This document shows positions 52,701 to 64,000 of a DNA stretch of 64,000 nucleotides, piece after piece. How positions within the stretch are numbered: the first letter of the stretch is position 1; each line of letters begins with the position of its first letter. Source of the DNA: Branchiostoma belcheri (taxonomy: Eukaryota > Chordata > Leptocardii > Amphioxiformes > Branchiostomatidae); NCBI RefSeq assembly GCF_001625305.1, contig NW_017803413.1:71464-135463 (forward strand), written 5' to 3'. A model generated the notes under the pieces. The model was not told where the DNA came from. It made no database searches and saw only the letters and a list, made by a program, of their open reading frames with translations. Position numbers and translations under genes: made by a program.

Positions 52701-55700
52701 TTTAAAAAGTACGGATATACCAAAGTCGGGCAAACATCGCTATCGCCGGTGTCATCAACTACTCATCATTTTCTCGTCTCTGAGTATCAAAGTTAGGTGC
52801 AACAACCTGTCGTTTTCATTATGAAAATTGATGACTGGATACTTCTCTAAATGAGGGAAGCTGAATAGGCCATTCTTGTTGAATTTTTGTGGTATGTAAC
52901 GTTTCCCCTACCTGGTCTCACCTGTACCGGTTCGCAGGTGTGACACTTTCCTGCCGACATCTCCACAAAAGATACTCATGATGTTTTACTGTGTGTTTTG
53001 TTTTTCGCTTTGTCTTCTCCTTCTTTTGTCATTCTTGCAGTCTGGTTTGTCTCCGTGCAAAACAAGGGATGTCTAGATACAGTAGATGTTGTTGGCGATG
53101 AGCTTATATTCAGCGCACCACGCCTGGCAGCCACCCAGGAGAGTTCGGCGTGCTCTCCCGGAGATTTGTTGGTGAACAGGCGGGATTATCACCCACACGT
53201 GCGGAACAGCGCCGTGCCTCCCCCCGCCTGCGCCTCGCACAACATCTGCTGGGACCCAGCACGCTGGAGGAAATGAACGATGGCCGACTAATTGAAAACA
53301 AATAAAGAAATAAAAAGGAATGGGACGGATCGTTTGGGAGGTGCCAAGTACACAATGTGTTACAGCGCAGTTCAAAAACACGCCGAAGTTGTCACCAGAC
53401 GATGGATGCCACCGATCGGCACTTCAGAACAAATCTCACCATCTATCACTGACCACGGTAATAAAGACACAAGCATCGGGAGGTAAAATGTTGTCATGGC
53501 ACGTTTTACGCTATAGATGACTCAGCAGCAAGACTTCGCGAAGTGTTGCGATTGATGACTGTTCATTATATGGTTGTGAAGAAAAACAGCGACAATTCCT
53601 TTCGACCTGGCTACTTCCATTTCAGGAAATTACATGCCCTACTAATTAAAGAGATTTCAAATGGAACAGAAAATAGTAACAATATCATAGACATTCCACA
53701 TACTTGTAACAGTTGTAAGAAGAATATTGCAACCGAATGTAGGAAGGTTTAGACACAAACTCAAACGTATTCAACCATTATTCGTTCATCCTTTCGCGCA
53801 CTTCTATAAAGCGGCAAAACCAAATGTTTCATTTACGAAATTTACCACAACGCCCTGTTTGAGTCAATCTTGAAAATGACAAGTCTGCAAGTCCGTACGC
53901 GTTATCAAAAATACATGAGCATATCGGTTTGGGCAGTGACGTACTTAGTATATACTTAGTACATTGTATATATAGGTGTATCGCGCTAGCTCATTGAAGT
54001 ATAGAGCTTTTGTGCTAATAGACGTGGGTTGTTGTATAGTTTGGGTGATGTTAAAAATTGTTTCAAGGAAATTTCCCTTCATTTCAAGGAGTTCAGCCCA
54101 TTCTGAATGGACTTCAACGGCTGTTTACTTACAAAATGTATGTGCTTCATGTGACAATTTTGTGGCCGGATGAAGGAGCGCGTGAGGAAAGTGTCAACTG
54201 TAAAATCAGAATTATATTTCTTCTACGCGCAGACATTCGGACTTACCTATCATCAACATCTCTATAACTTACTTAAAATCTCTATCACTTTGTTTTCCTC
54301 ACTGCACAAAGTAGTGAAATGGGAGTTTCCAGGAGTTCGTAGAAAGTATTTACCCATACTCGTAACTTTAAAACGAAAAGATTCTGTGTATCTTAAACCC
54401 AATAGAGCACTGTGAGCTGTTTGAGCAAAATAACGCCAAAGTTGAATTTCGTACTATCCTAGTAAAACACTTGAACTCCAAGCAAGTTACAGCCCAGCTA
54501 GCTGTATACTACCGCATTTGGCGCGATTGGCGCTCTAAAACTTTCCGAGGCGGTAGTGAAAAAAGTGAAAACGTTACGGAGCAGCACTTAACGCCTAGAA
54601 CACGGGTTTTCCAGCGTGGGGGTTTCCTCTTGTGGTCGATAGCTAGCGAACTGTGCAAAGTATATTGACTTGTCTTGAGTTTTTTCTGTTGCCGGTAAGC
54701 GTGTGTTCACGCAATGGCGTTTGCCCCCGCTGTTTGGTGTTGCACGCAGAAAGGAAAGCTGTCTCCTAGACATATACACCTGACTTACACGCTATACAGT
54801 CTGTTGTTAGCTTTGGCTTGTTAGTATGTTGTCCGACAACTGAATACGTTTTGACCTATGGGAAAGTCTTTCCTCTCGCTCCTAACAATTTAAGGTTTTT
54901 TAAAAGTTATCTGAAGATATAAAGTCAGTAGCTTTTGTGGCAAGTCTGAAAGTACTAGAAGTAAACCTAATTTTGTGTGGAAAGAAATGGGACTTATTTT
55001 CCTACCTCTTGTATGTAATCGATTATATTCAACAATTTTGTACGTCGTTGAAGCAAAGAACAAAATGGCGCAAAAAGTTAACGGTGCCCAGCAGGAGATT
55101 CCCATCACGAGCTGACCACCTGTCAGCGCTTTTTGAAAATCAAATTCTTGTTGAGGGCAAGACAACGACCAATCAGCCAGCTCGGACAAGTCGACCGTTT
55201 GGAGATTGACAGCCTTCCAACAGGCATTCAACTTTTACAGCGTATGTCCTCAGACGTGCCGACTGGCCACAGCACTTCAGCGGTGTTCAGACATACGCAC
55301 AGAGAGTAGTCACTTCCAGGTAAGGAGTGTTGGTACAGAGTAAATGTTGTGGTCCTTATCCATCTTACAATCTCATTCAATTCCACTGCTTGGGCAGAGT
55401 CAATACATATAAATTATTGTTTTGATAATTTTTTGGCTAAAGGCTGTTTGCAGGGGAACTTGCCCAAACATGGGGTGTTGACTCCTGTGTTGGCTCAGAG
55501 CAAGACAGACCCCAAGGCAAACTGAGTCAGGAGAGCATGTTTGGTCATCTCATCAAATGTACCAACATAATGTGAGTCAAGTGAACAGTAGGGTTACAGA
55601 AAACTGCTGTCGCCAGGCCAGAAGGGATGCCCCTCATCATGTTCTACTGCAGGGAAAATATTTCTTAACCACCGTCTTAGATGGTTTAAGTTTGCTGCAA

Positions 55701-55899
55701 ACCAAACTAAATATAACCCCGCACAAATGTCAAGAGGGCTGAGCTATACAGCATATATACCTTAGGCTGCTACAGGGGTGTACACTGGACTATCACAATC
55801 AATAACAAAATGACGCCGGAGTTTACCCAATGTAAAGACTTGGTTGAACATTAACAGCAATAATGGAAAACAGCGCACAGGTAAAAGACTTCATTTACC
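37772..55899. other. Gene-poor region between FoxA copy 2 and mipol1
   Basis: About 18 kb without a coding exon I can support. Open frames are short, overlap antisense frames and lack motifs. A GC-rich island near 42.97-43.18 kb holds an ATG in good context followed by a consensus donor, treated as a finding only. A hairpin with 9-bp arms lies at 49831-49856. The region sits between two convergent genes of a conserved developmental linkage, so distal enhancers are likely, but I cannot point to one from sequence alone. Confidence 0.5.
49831..49856. repeat. Hairpin with 9-bp arms
   Basis: ATTTCCGCT (49831-49839) and its exact complement AGCGGAAAT (49848-49856) flank an 8-base loop that itself contains AGCGCT. 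It is a small palindrome of unknown significance. Confidence 0.8.
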
Positions 55900-55905
55900 T
55901 TTATT
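55900..55905 (-). terminator. Candidate poly(A) signal of mipol1
   Basis: AATAAA on the minus strand (TTTATT on plus) lies about 1.27 kb beyond the mipol1 stop codon and is the first canonical signal I found. A shorter 3' untranslated region using a variant signal cannot be excluded. Confidence 0.3.
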
Positions 55906-57172
55906 GTTTGAACACTGATAAGCTGTCCTTGATAATATGGGGCGGGCAAATTCCTTCCCAATCAATCATCCGGCTGTCTGCGTCTGGGACCGTCCTGTCG
56001 CCATGACCCGCAGGTCACCTCTGGCCCCGGTACGGAGAGGCGAGGTGCACCTGTACAGGTAAACCTCCCACCTGCAGCGTACACCTCCCCCCCCCTTCCA
56101 ACTCCACCCACTGTGTTTGAGGAAGGAAGGATTTGGGTGCCGGACACACACGTAGTTAAGACATGTCCTAAGTCTCCCCAGATATAAGACTCCAGGCACC
56201 ACACTGCACTTATGTCACGACTGACTTCCGCTTCTCCTTCCTCAGTGTGGTGCCAGGCCCGCGCTGTTGACGTTCAGTCTAGAATTAGAGCATTAGTGTG
56301 TTTACAGGCATCTCCACCGCTCACAGCCCCATCATCATTACAGCTATAAACTCATCTCATGAACTCTCACATCAAAGACCATTAACTTAATTACCAGCTG
56401 GCACAAACAGTGCCGTACCTCCCCCATTCTCTTCTATACACTTCACAAACTTTCTACAATAAAATACAATGTGTGTATACAAAAGTATAAAATTGGCCGG
56501 AACATTACCATGATTGATTATAGTAATTTACGTTAGGCTTCTAACATCTAATACAATATAGATAACGATCACTACGTATGACTCAACACGCCTGCTATTG
56601 AAGTCATGCTTCCTCAAAATGATTTATACAAGTATGTAATATTTAACAAAAATGTTCTCTACTTCCTAAGCTGTACTAGTCCACCTCCCTTGACATTTGA
56701 TGAAAGATTTGGGAGGACACAAACTTTTTACAGAATTTTTTACATTAAATACCATTTGTTTAGAAAGATTGGTCTTACAAATGTATACGCACGAAATAAC
56801 CCCCTTTCACTAAACAAGACACTTAGTCACTAGTTCAGTACAGTTGTACAACTGACTATCAGGGTAAATGTGTTCTTCTGGACTGCCTACACAAATATGG
56901 CATACATGCAGGGCTGCTTCTGGCTACTTCTCAGAAACACCTCTTGATGTTGATGGATGGTCCCAGCTTTCTATAGTCCACTGTTATACAAGCAGATCCC
57001 ATCCATTTCTTGGAATGTCTTCAAGGAAAGGGATGGCAGAATCTGTGTCTGGAATTGCAACGTTGGTCCCATTTTCCTGAACAACTTCTCTTGGCCCCAC
57101 TCCTCCAGCTGCAGGTCCCAGTGTGTGTGGAGCTGTGTGTTGAGCACGGCAGACTGGACTCATGTAGGCAGC

Positions 57173-57239
57173 TCAGTTCACAGTCTTCACAACTCCACCA
57201 CTGATCTTCTTCCTCAGGACATTCACCAGCCTTTCCAAT
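57173..57239 (-). CDS. mipol1: mipol1 terminal coding exon
   Basis: MIPOL1 (mirror-image polydactyly 1) is a coiled-coil protein of poorly defined function. On the minus strand a splice acceptor CTGCTACAG precedes an exon that supplies the third base of a split codon and then encodes LERLVNVLRKKISGGVVKTVN and a TGA stop (57175-57173). As I recall it, human MIPOL1 ends LERLVDVLRKKVGTGTMRTVI, a close match over the whole exon. The acceptor phase fits the donor of the exon at 60535-60765 exactly, so the two join across a 3.3-kb intron with no exon needed between them. The exon is far too short to show up as an open frame by length. Confidence 0.93.
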
Positions 57240-60200
57240 CTGTAGCAGAAAGATAAAAAAAAAAAGTTGCTACTACCTCCTATTATATTTCTACTGCATA
57301 CAACAGAGTCTGACAGAAATGGAATAATGTGTTAGACTTCTGAAAGTAACTACGGCACATCGAGTTGTTGTATTTGTATATTCTTTGTCAGGAAGATATA
57401 AAAAAAGACCTCAAATTAACAGTTTATATTTGAAAGAAACCAAGTTTGAACTTGTGTCCGTGAAACAAAATATACATCACAAAATATACAAAACAAAGTA
57501 TTATGTTCACTCTCATTGTAAATGTCCTTTTGACAAAGTAGTTGCATTGCAAGTTGCTTTTGCTTTACTTTGTTTGCAATGCCCTATCAGACTCAATCAA
57601 ATGAACATGCTATCAACTAATAAATGGGCGCATTGGTAACTTTCTGTAATACTTTGGCATGGTCAAATTTGTTCTATCAGAATTTTGGTGTACCAGAACC
57701 ACTATGGTATTCCAGAGCTGAAACGTAACAACATTATCGTCCAGGCTAGTGATTTATATAACCGTCTTGATTAAATTTTATTAATGACAAGTTCACCAAA
57801 CTTGTGCTGAGCAGACTTGTTATGCCACATTCATATATTGCTCATTAAGGAAAACTTAAGCTCTACAAAGCTAGAAAAATGGACTAGTGTGCCATCTTAA
57901 ACAAAAAAACATGGTGGTAGCTATCCATTTATTACAGGTGTGCAGGAATTTTGGACAGATTATTTTTCAGGGGAGGAACATGGTAGCATGTTTGATCGCA
58001 TTGGGCACTTGTCGTTTGCAAACTGGGCAAACTCTAGTTGACCCAGGAGTCCAAACTCGAATGATCGATTCCAAACAGTTCCCCATACTGAGCCATTAGT
58101 CACTTCCCAACCATATGGCCACGATATCCGCGTCTCAAACAAACTAATTTAACCACATTGTCCGTTACTTTCCCGACAGCGGACGGATTCGGTGTCTATC
58201 GCATCTTATTACTGTTGCCGGGTGACCTCAGAGTCACCGTGTTGGTCAGTCTGGGCTGGCCCGTACTGGTCACTACCATATCCTCTACTTCAGAGACCAA
58301 TATAGCGGGGTTTAAGTACAAGCAATACACAGTAAGAAGTACTTTGGGAGATGCAGTAAGGCAGAAAATTTTAGTGCCCCTGCCCGGGGGTTATTACAAA
58401 AAGAAGCGACGAGTAGACGTTTTAACAGCACTGTTTGAAGTCCAGCTTTGGCACAAAAATGTGAAATAGCTGGACCAAAGTCAGGTTTCCGGGCAGGAAT
58501 GTGGGGTTTCCGCTGATGAGACTCTGCGCTGGTGGCGGCGGTGTTTGCACCCTGGTGTGTGGGCACACAAGGACGGACCTTCTGCTGACAGGGAGCCAAG
58601 CTGGCGGGCTGGCACCAGGGTGAGATGTTACCAAGAAACACAAGCCATGTTGGGTCAGCACGCAATGGGATGCCACAGACATTTTGTCCCCCTGACGGAA
58701 TCTGCCGGCCTCATTAGTTGCCATGGCGAGGCGTGTTCCGAGCCCATTTTGATGAACGCCTTGTACGCGAGATTCCAGAGAAAATTACTTCAGATGTTCC
58801 AAGGGCATGTACCATGGAGGTGCCAAATGCACACCCAGCAAAGAATTTGTCTCATTTCTCATTTAAGGGACACTTACAAAGGTTCGCAAGACTGGTAGAA
58901 GCATGTTGGGGTGAACATTGGAAACTCTGTACAGCTTTGTCAGCCTTGTGAGGTTTTCTCACACCCCAGATGTAATGTCGGCATGGCACAACATAGCGCC
59001 TGGGCTCGTGTTTTCCGAAGCCTTCGCAGATCAATCTCAATCGTGAAAGTTATCCTACGTTTGAGTCAACTGCGCTCAAGTAAACTGTACCGACATGTTC
59101 TTTTCTTGTTACAATATGTACGACTAAACATCAAATCCCTTTACTTTCTGCTGCGACTGCTTACTCGGTAAAGTTGTTTAAGAAGACAAATGTTGTCTGC
59201 AGCTGACCTTATCACCTTAAGGCTTGACAGCGGTTACTTACTAGAGAATCTCTACAGGAACAGATAGGTTTCCTTCTTCTTGAGATGGCAGAATATGGGC
59301 CTTCTTTTTAGTGTCCTTTGGAGCGAGCTTATGCACTGTCTCTCTAAAGTTGACTGTGACTGATTTTTATCATATTATCAAATTGTTGTGGTGTTTAGAA
59401 GGAAAAATTTGCTAAGGGATTTTTCAATGAGAACTTCTTATCTTCAGTTTGAATGTTTGACTATTCAAATTTAAACTGCACACATATCAAGCTCAATCGA
59501 AGTGGAACAGTATGATTAATTTGGGGTGGCACCAAGGCAAGTTTTTCCAACAACCTAATGATATACAATTCCGATTTCATGATTGGCAAACCAGTATTTT
59601 ACCATTCCATTCACATACACACAGAGAATAAATGGATAGCTGAAATCTTTCAATGCCTCACGTTGAGAAATTTTTCCGTATCTCTCCTGAGCAAGTATGT
59701 AGAAAGCAAGCAACACGTATTGGCAGTAGATAATGCTTTAGATGACGCAGGAGGCTCTATTTTTACTACAGCTACCCTCCAAAGTCAGACCTTTGCCCTT
59801 TTATACTCCCATCAGCATTTTAGAAAGGCCATAATGTGGTGACTTGAACTGTATATGGCACAGGAAAACATCCAATTAAAATAAAGCTAGCAGAGAAGTT
59901 CTAAAAAGAATTGCCTACATTTTATCAAGGTACATGTGGACCCAATGGAGGATGGTCAAACTCGGCCTATTCAGTGAGTTGTTATATTTTTTTTGTTTTT
60001 GTCAGCACAATCCAAAAGGGCCATCCCAGAATTAGCCTTTTCTCATGGCCTTGTGATGAGCCGCTCCTAACCGGACTATTCCAGGCTTGTATCGGTGGTC
60101 CATATCTGGTGGGAGAGGGCCGAGTGGTGGTGACAGGCAGTGATGTGTTTGTCCACAGAGGTGTTCCCTGCTTGTCAGGAAGCACAGAGGAGTGTTTGAC

Positions 60201-60534
60201 AGGGTTCATAACCCCCACAGGAGGGCCAGCTCAAAAACTAACAACACAGCTACATCAACCAAATATTGGGATGTACCTTGACAGTTTCAAGCACTTCTCT
60301 CCGATAAAGTTGATGTGTTCCCATTTTCATTCTGGTTTCAAGTTCATTGGGGCTCGTAGTATTGTACCCAGTATAACTGAATGGTGTGCTTCTATTCGAC
60401 TGTGGAACAACACACCGTACCAATAAATAATCATGGTTAATTGATTAGCTCTGACTGTAAATATGTGTGTCTTGCTACAGTCTACCTGGTCCACCTCTGA
60501 TGCATCTATCAGTAACATGATGTTATGTTCTTAC
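57240..60534 (-). other. mipol1 last intron (3,295 bp)
   Basis: The intron starts with GTAAGA at 60534 and ends with CTACAG at 57240 (minus strand). Open frames inside it on either strand (for example plus-strand 59911-60426, which starts at a non-ATG codon) show no domain and are taken as chance. No repeat or RNA gene was recognised. Confidence 0.8.
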
Positions 60535-60765
60535 TTTTCAGCCCTGTCCTGTGCCTCCTGCTGCCCCTGCCGTGCCTGTTGCAGCTGTGCCTCCAGCGCA
60601 CCTCGCTCCTCCAGCACGCCCTTCAGCTGCAGGGCCAGCTCCTCGCTGTACCGGTGTGTCTGCATCACGATGGTGTCGCGCTGGGCCAGCTGGTCCTCCA
60701 CCACGTTCAGCGTGTTGTTGAACTGTTCCCGCATGCTGGCTTCCTGGGACAGGGACTTGTGCAGG
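60535..60765 (-). CDS. mipol1: mipol1 penultimate coding exon, coiled coil
   Basis: A 231-nt minus-strand exon lies between an acceptor with a strong pyrimidine tract (CTTCCCCCCTCCAG) and the donor GTAAGA. It carries one base of a split codon, 76 codons and two bases of the next, so it is phase-symmetric. The peptide starts LHKSLSQEASMREQFNNTL and continues as a heptad-like coiled coil rich in Glu, Gln, Leu and Ala, ending QEAQDRAE. Human MIPOL1, as I recall it, has LHKSLSQEENLKDQFNYTL at the matching place, followed by a coiled coil of the same length, with spaced identities such as EELA.QL and ER. An antisense open frame on the plus strand is only a shadow. The rest of the gene lies upstream, beyond the right edge. 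Confidence 0.95.
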
Positions 60766-63192
60766 CTGGAGGGGGGGAAGTTTCAGGGCTGTCAGAACCA
60801 GTCACAATATCATTCAACAACACACAAACATTATACATGCTGCTGAAAGACCTACGTATGATATAGTGAAACCTTTTACTATATCTTGCTCTCAAACAGT
60901 TTTAAGAACTCTCATCCAAAATTCTCAGAGCAATGCCAACTGTATCATCTAATAAACCTAAGACATGTACACCTATGAAGGATTTAGATGGAAAACAGTA
61001 AATGCTTTTCAGATTTTTTTATCCATGTTGGGGTATCATTTGAAGATGATCTTAAAATAAAGGAAATAAAAGGAAATGTGAATGAGGTAATCACTAATTT
61101 GCACTGTAGTGGGATTATCTGTACTTTTCTAGCATGTCAGAAGCTGCTTAATAATGTTAGCTCTTAACAATTGTATCTTTGGAACAACCTCCTTGACATG
61201 CTTCAAAGTCCTTTTTCTTGTGAGCTTCAAAGGGTTCAGGGACTAAGGTTATCAACAAGCTGAGAAAGCACCAATGATTCAATGAAGAAAGATTTGGAAA
61301 TACTAACTGCCAACTGGTATCCTAAGAACTTGCAGATTCTTTTCTTTGTTTGGTAGTTTTATCTAAGCCATTATAATCCTGGCAAATGTTCCATTCTTTA
61401 CATCTATCACAGAACAATTGTGTGAATGGAGGCAGCCTGGCAAGTCATGCATGAAGATGAAGAAAAATGTTCCCCCCTTGTTTGTTTTTGGGATGAACCC
61501 ATTGTTTTGGGCTTGATAGCTGCGGAAAGCCCAGTTGTGCTGGTCCAATCCCTTCGCTATTACAAGCACATTTATTGCAGCAGCTTGTCACCAGGGTAAA
61601 GCTCCTGGTTGATAAACCCGCAGCATAATCCCGACTTGATCCGTGCACAAATGAAATTCCTGCTGCCGAAATGTTGCCATCCCGACCGCGGCGTAGATTG
61701 TCCGTACCTCAGGAGTAACCAATTTATCAGCCAGGAGACATGTGGGCTTTTAGAAGGGCGAGAAAAACAATTTCCTGATATTAACACTGCTGCCTACCTG
61801 CCCGCTCCATCAATAATGACCACAAATCTGCCGGCTGCAAATTGTGTCCGCGGCGCTGGCCGGGCCGGCATCAATTATTGATGGGGAAATTAAAATGTCA
61901 GGGAAAATTTGGAAACCCCGCATCTGAGCCAACTCTCATTGTGGCGTACGAGGGAATAATGTGCCAGATGGGTGCACTCAATCTGACACGAGTGGCAGCG
62001 AGAGAATATAGGCGAGTCAGGCGGGCAGAATGGTTGTCTGGGGAGAGACGGTTAACTCAGGGACAATGCAGTGACAATGGTCCTTGTCTTTCTCACTCTA
62101 CACATCACTGCCTGGCAACCAGGCCTCGGCAGGGTGGGCTGGGGACAAATGAAGATTTAATTGATTGGGATGGAAATGTTGTTCTGTATGAATTCAGACG
62201 CAGGAGGAGGGTGGCTGTGAAGCATATGATCTCCATTGTGCAGCCACAGCCACTTGATTGTGTCTTAGTGATCACCAGCTTTCGCCATCATTTGTAATGA
62301 CAAATTAGTAGGCTGAAATGACACTGATGGGTGCTGCACAGTGTTGAAAGGGATATTGCATGGGTATCAACACATATGCTATAGGAATCACAGTAATAAC
62401 AAGTAATATACGGACTCTGAAAATCTGGAGTGAAGTGGCTTAACTGTTGCACATAGATCACACTTCTAGATAACTGCCATACTTGAGAAAGTATCAATGA
62501 TTTCTACAATGCCGGACAACTGAATGCAGCAAATATGAGCTCTGTGAAGAGTTTGCAATTGCTTAAATTCAAACCAGTATACATTGCATCTTTACTTTTT
62601 TACTGGTTATCTTGTGTCCCAGCTAAAACAAGTATTACCTTTGCCCTGCAATTACATTATCATCATCCTGAAGTGATAAGGTTCTCAGTGATGAGTCATT
62701 GCAGAGTCTTATATGCTAGATAAAGTACATAGATAAAAAGGAAGGTAGTTTACAAAGTTTGTTTTTTTGCAATGTGCAAAGCAGCCCGATACTGTTTACC
62801 AGCAATTATGTACAAACTCTTCCAGACTGGATCAGGTTAAGGATGGTTTACTTGATGGTGCCTTCCATGCCAAAATAAATATCAAACACAAAGACCACTC
62901 TACTTGAGACACTGTGACAAATTTGTTCTACAATTTTCCATTTAATGTTATCTACTTAAGATGAGCTGGGAAAGTATTTTCTAAATGCTTTAGCAACTTT
63001 GAGATGCTTCTTGCTTATATTGAAGTAGGTCTGCAGAGAAAAAAGGAAAAGGGATATATTCCTTCTCTTGCACACCTATTGGTTCAAGCTGGGTAGTCTC
63101 TCTTTCAACATTTCTAGATAACCCAGGAAAGAGCAAACAACTTAGAGTAACAAGACAACACTGTTAAGTCCTCTAACACACAGTAATAATAC
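60766..63192 (-). other. mipol1 intron (2,427 bp)
   Basis: Intron between the predicted microexon and the coiled-coil exon. Its donor is GTATTA at 63192 (minus strand), a weaker match to consensus. Its left half is AT-rich with no feature; the middle (about 61.6-62.3 kb) is more GC-balanced and is listed as a candidate conserved non-coding element. Confidence 0.6.
61600..62320. promoter_or_regulatory. Candidate conserved non-coding element in a mipol1 intron
   Basis: This roughly 700-bp stretch stands out from its AT-rich surroundings by higher complexity and by long open frames on the plus strand despite being intronic and antisense to mipol1. It contains a palindromic homeodomain-type core ATCAATTATTGAT near 61.87 kb, GGGAAATTAAA- and GGGAAAATTTGG-like blocks, a SOX-type ACAATGG, and TAATGACAAATTAG near 62.3 kb. 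Such composition is typical of developmental enhancers. Conservation is not shown here; it is inferred from texture and from the known regulatory role of bystander introns in this cluster. Confidence 0.35.
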
Positions 63193-63213
63193 CTGTAGCT
63201 GACATCCAACAGG
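63193..63213 (-). CDS. mipol1: Predicted 21-nt mipol1 microexon
   Basis: On the minus strand CCATCATCTTCATAG (acceptor) is followed by 21 bases and then GTATTA (donor). The 21 bases supply the third base of a split codon, six codons LLDVSY and the first two bases of a Ser codon. The donor phase matches the acceptor at 60765, giving LLDVSYS followed by LHKSLSQE. Human MIPOL1 as I recall it reads TLRVYYSLHKSLSQE at this junction, so position and sequence (hydrophobic, V, Y, S) both fit. An in-frame TGA at 63245-63243 forces the acceptor to be this one, so the exon must be tiny if real. Confidence 0.55.
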
Positions 63214-64000
63214 CTATGAAGATGATGGTTTTTAAGGTGTTTTCATGCCTAACCTACCCAAGCACATGCCATGTGACCATGGTTTTAGGCCGGCATACAA
63301 ATAACTTTCATGGAAACAACAAAGACTATCTCAACGTCTCTGTCACAGGTTTCTACTCAATCACTTCAAGACATAAAGTAAGGACTTAGCAACCAGACTA
63401 TTTCCTAATTTCCAATTGTTTCAACTTTTTGTCAACCTTTCCTGCCTCCTGGCAGTTACATGTTGGTTGTTATGGACAACCAAACAACAAAAACAGGACT
63501 GCTCCTTAATGAATGTTTTGCATGCATGTTGCAGAGCTGAGTAACCCAAGCTCAACAGAACACCTGTGATATTTGTCGCTGGCTCTCATGTCCAACTCCA
63601 CTTAAAAGCCATCAAAACTTATGATGACACCAGCGATAACCCCACCTGTGAGCACAGGCATGACCTACAACTCCTGTAAACCTTCCAACAATTCATTGAC
63701 ATATCATCTCACCAGGTAAGACCGAGCACAAACAAGGCTTTGTGGCACTGAATTCCTGACGGGCAGGGAGCACAGGCCTTATCAGCGTCTTTATCACAAG
63801 TGTTTCAACTTCTCTTTGTGCACGGCCAATGCTTGGTGTGTTAAGAGAGCTCACTTCAAGCACCTGTCAGAGTGGGAAGGGAATGTTGCCTCACGCTGCG
63901 CCGCGTAAACACCTTGGAGGTTGGGGATCTGAAAACTGCTGTATGCAAATGTTGGGGTGAAAGGTCAGCTGTGAGGGAGAGCTTGTGTTGTGACCTGTGA
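63214..64000 (-). other. mipol1 intron continuing past the window edge
   Basis: No further mipol1 exon was recognised before the right edge. The exon expected next upstream should encode the coiled coil that precedes the microexon and end with two bases of a codon, and I do not see it. The sequence is AT-rich at first and shows no repeats. Confidence 0.55.

Noticed and set aside
58545-58898. Overlapping frames on both strands at 58.2-58.9 kb
   Set aside because: Several frames overlap in both directions, none has a motif or start context, and the region is inside the last mipol1 intron.
59911-60426. Plus-strand 171-codon frame in the last mipol1 intron
   Set aside because: It starts at TTG, is antisense to mipol1, and has no recognisable domain or splice context.
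61842-62297. Plus-strand 151-codon frame within a mipol1 intron
   Set aside because: No ATG-started domain or codon pattern was seen. The stretch reads better as a non-coding regulatory block.
63214-63245. Longer version of the mipol1 microexon reaching further upstream
   Set aside because: An in-frame TGA at 63245-63243 and the lack of another AG between it and 63214 exclude extension in the required frame.

Overview
The window is eukaryotic genomic DNA and is almost certainly from a cephalochordate (lancelet, Branchiostoma). It holds two closely related FoxA (HNF3/forkhead) genes about 14.5 kb apart, which fits the known pair of amphioxus FoxA genes. It also holds the 3' end of a mipol1 gene next to them. 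FoxA next to mipol1 is part of the deuterostome pharyngeal gene cluster (nkx2.1, nkx2.2, pax1/9, slc25a21, mipol1, foxA). The species assignment is inferred from gene content, not from a database match.

Layout. Positions 1-10.4 kb hold no gene I can support, only a small inverted-repeat element at 2.5 kb and short simple repeats. At 10.4-11.4 kb a plus-strand single-exon ORF encodes a hydrophilic, probably nuclear protein of 268 residues that I do not recognise. From 11.4 to 19.9 kb there is no gene, but there are a second, lopsided copy of the 2.5-kb element, a tRNA-promoter-like stretch, an imperfect inverted repeat and a CTCA microsatellite. FoxA copy 1 lies on the minus strand at 19.95-21.17 kb. 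The next 14.5 kb is the shared upstream region of the two FoxA genes; it contains a dense cluster of CAGGTG/CACCTG motifs at 26.1-26.9 kb and a MITE-like inverted repeat at 25.2 kb. FoxA copy 2 is on the plus strand at 35.71-37.04 kb behind a GC-box/CCAAT-box promoter. A 20-kb gene-poor stretch follows. The last exons of mipol1 lie on the minus strand from 57.17 kb upward: a terminal exon, a 231-nt coiled-coil exon and, as a prediction, a 21-nt microexon at 63.2 kb.

How the genes relate. FoxA copy 2 and mipol1 point toward each other, the same relative arrangement as FOXA1 and MIPOL1 in human. This suggests copy 2 keeps the ancestral position and copy 1 is an inverted local duplicate. Both FoxA proteins keep the forkhead DNA-binding domain (99 of 109 aligned residues identical) and the C-terminal FoxA motifs; they differ in their N-termini, middle linkers and promoters. 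The mipol1 intron between 60.8 and 63.2 kb contains a non-coding stretch with the texture of a regulatory element. No intact transposon, retroelement, CRISPR array or rRNA gene was seen.
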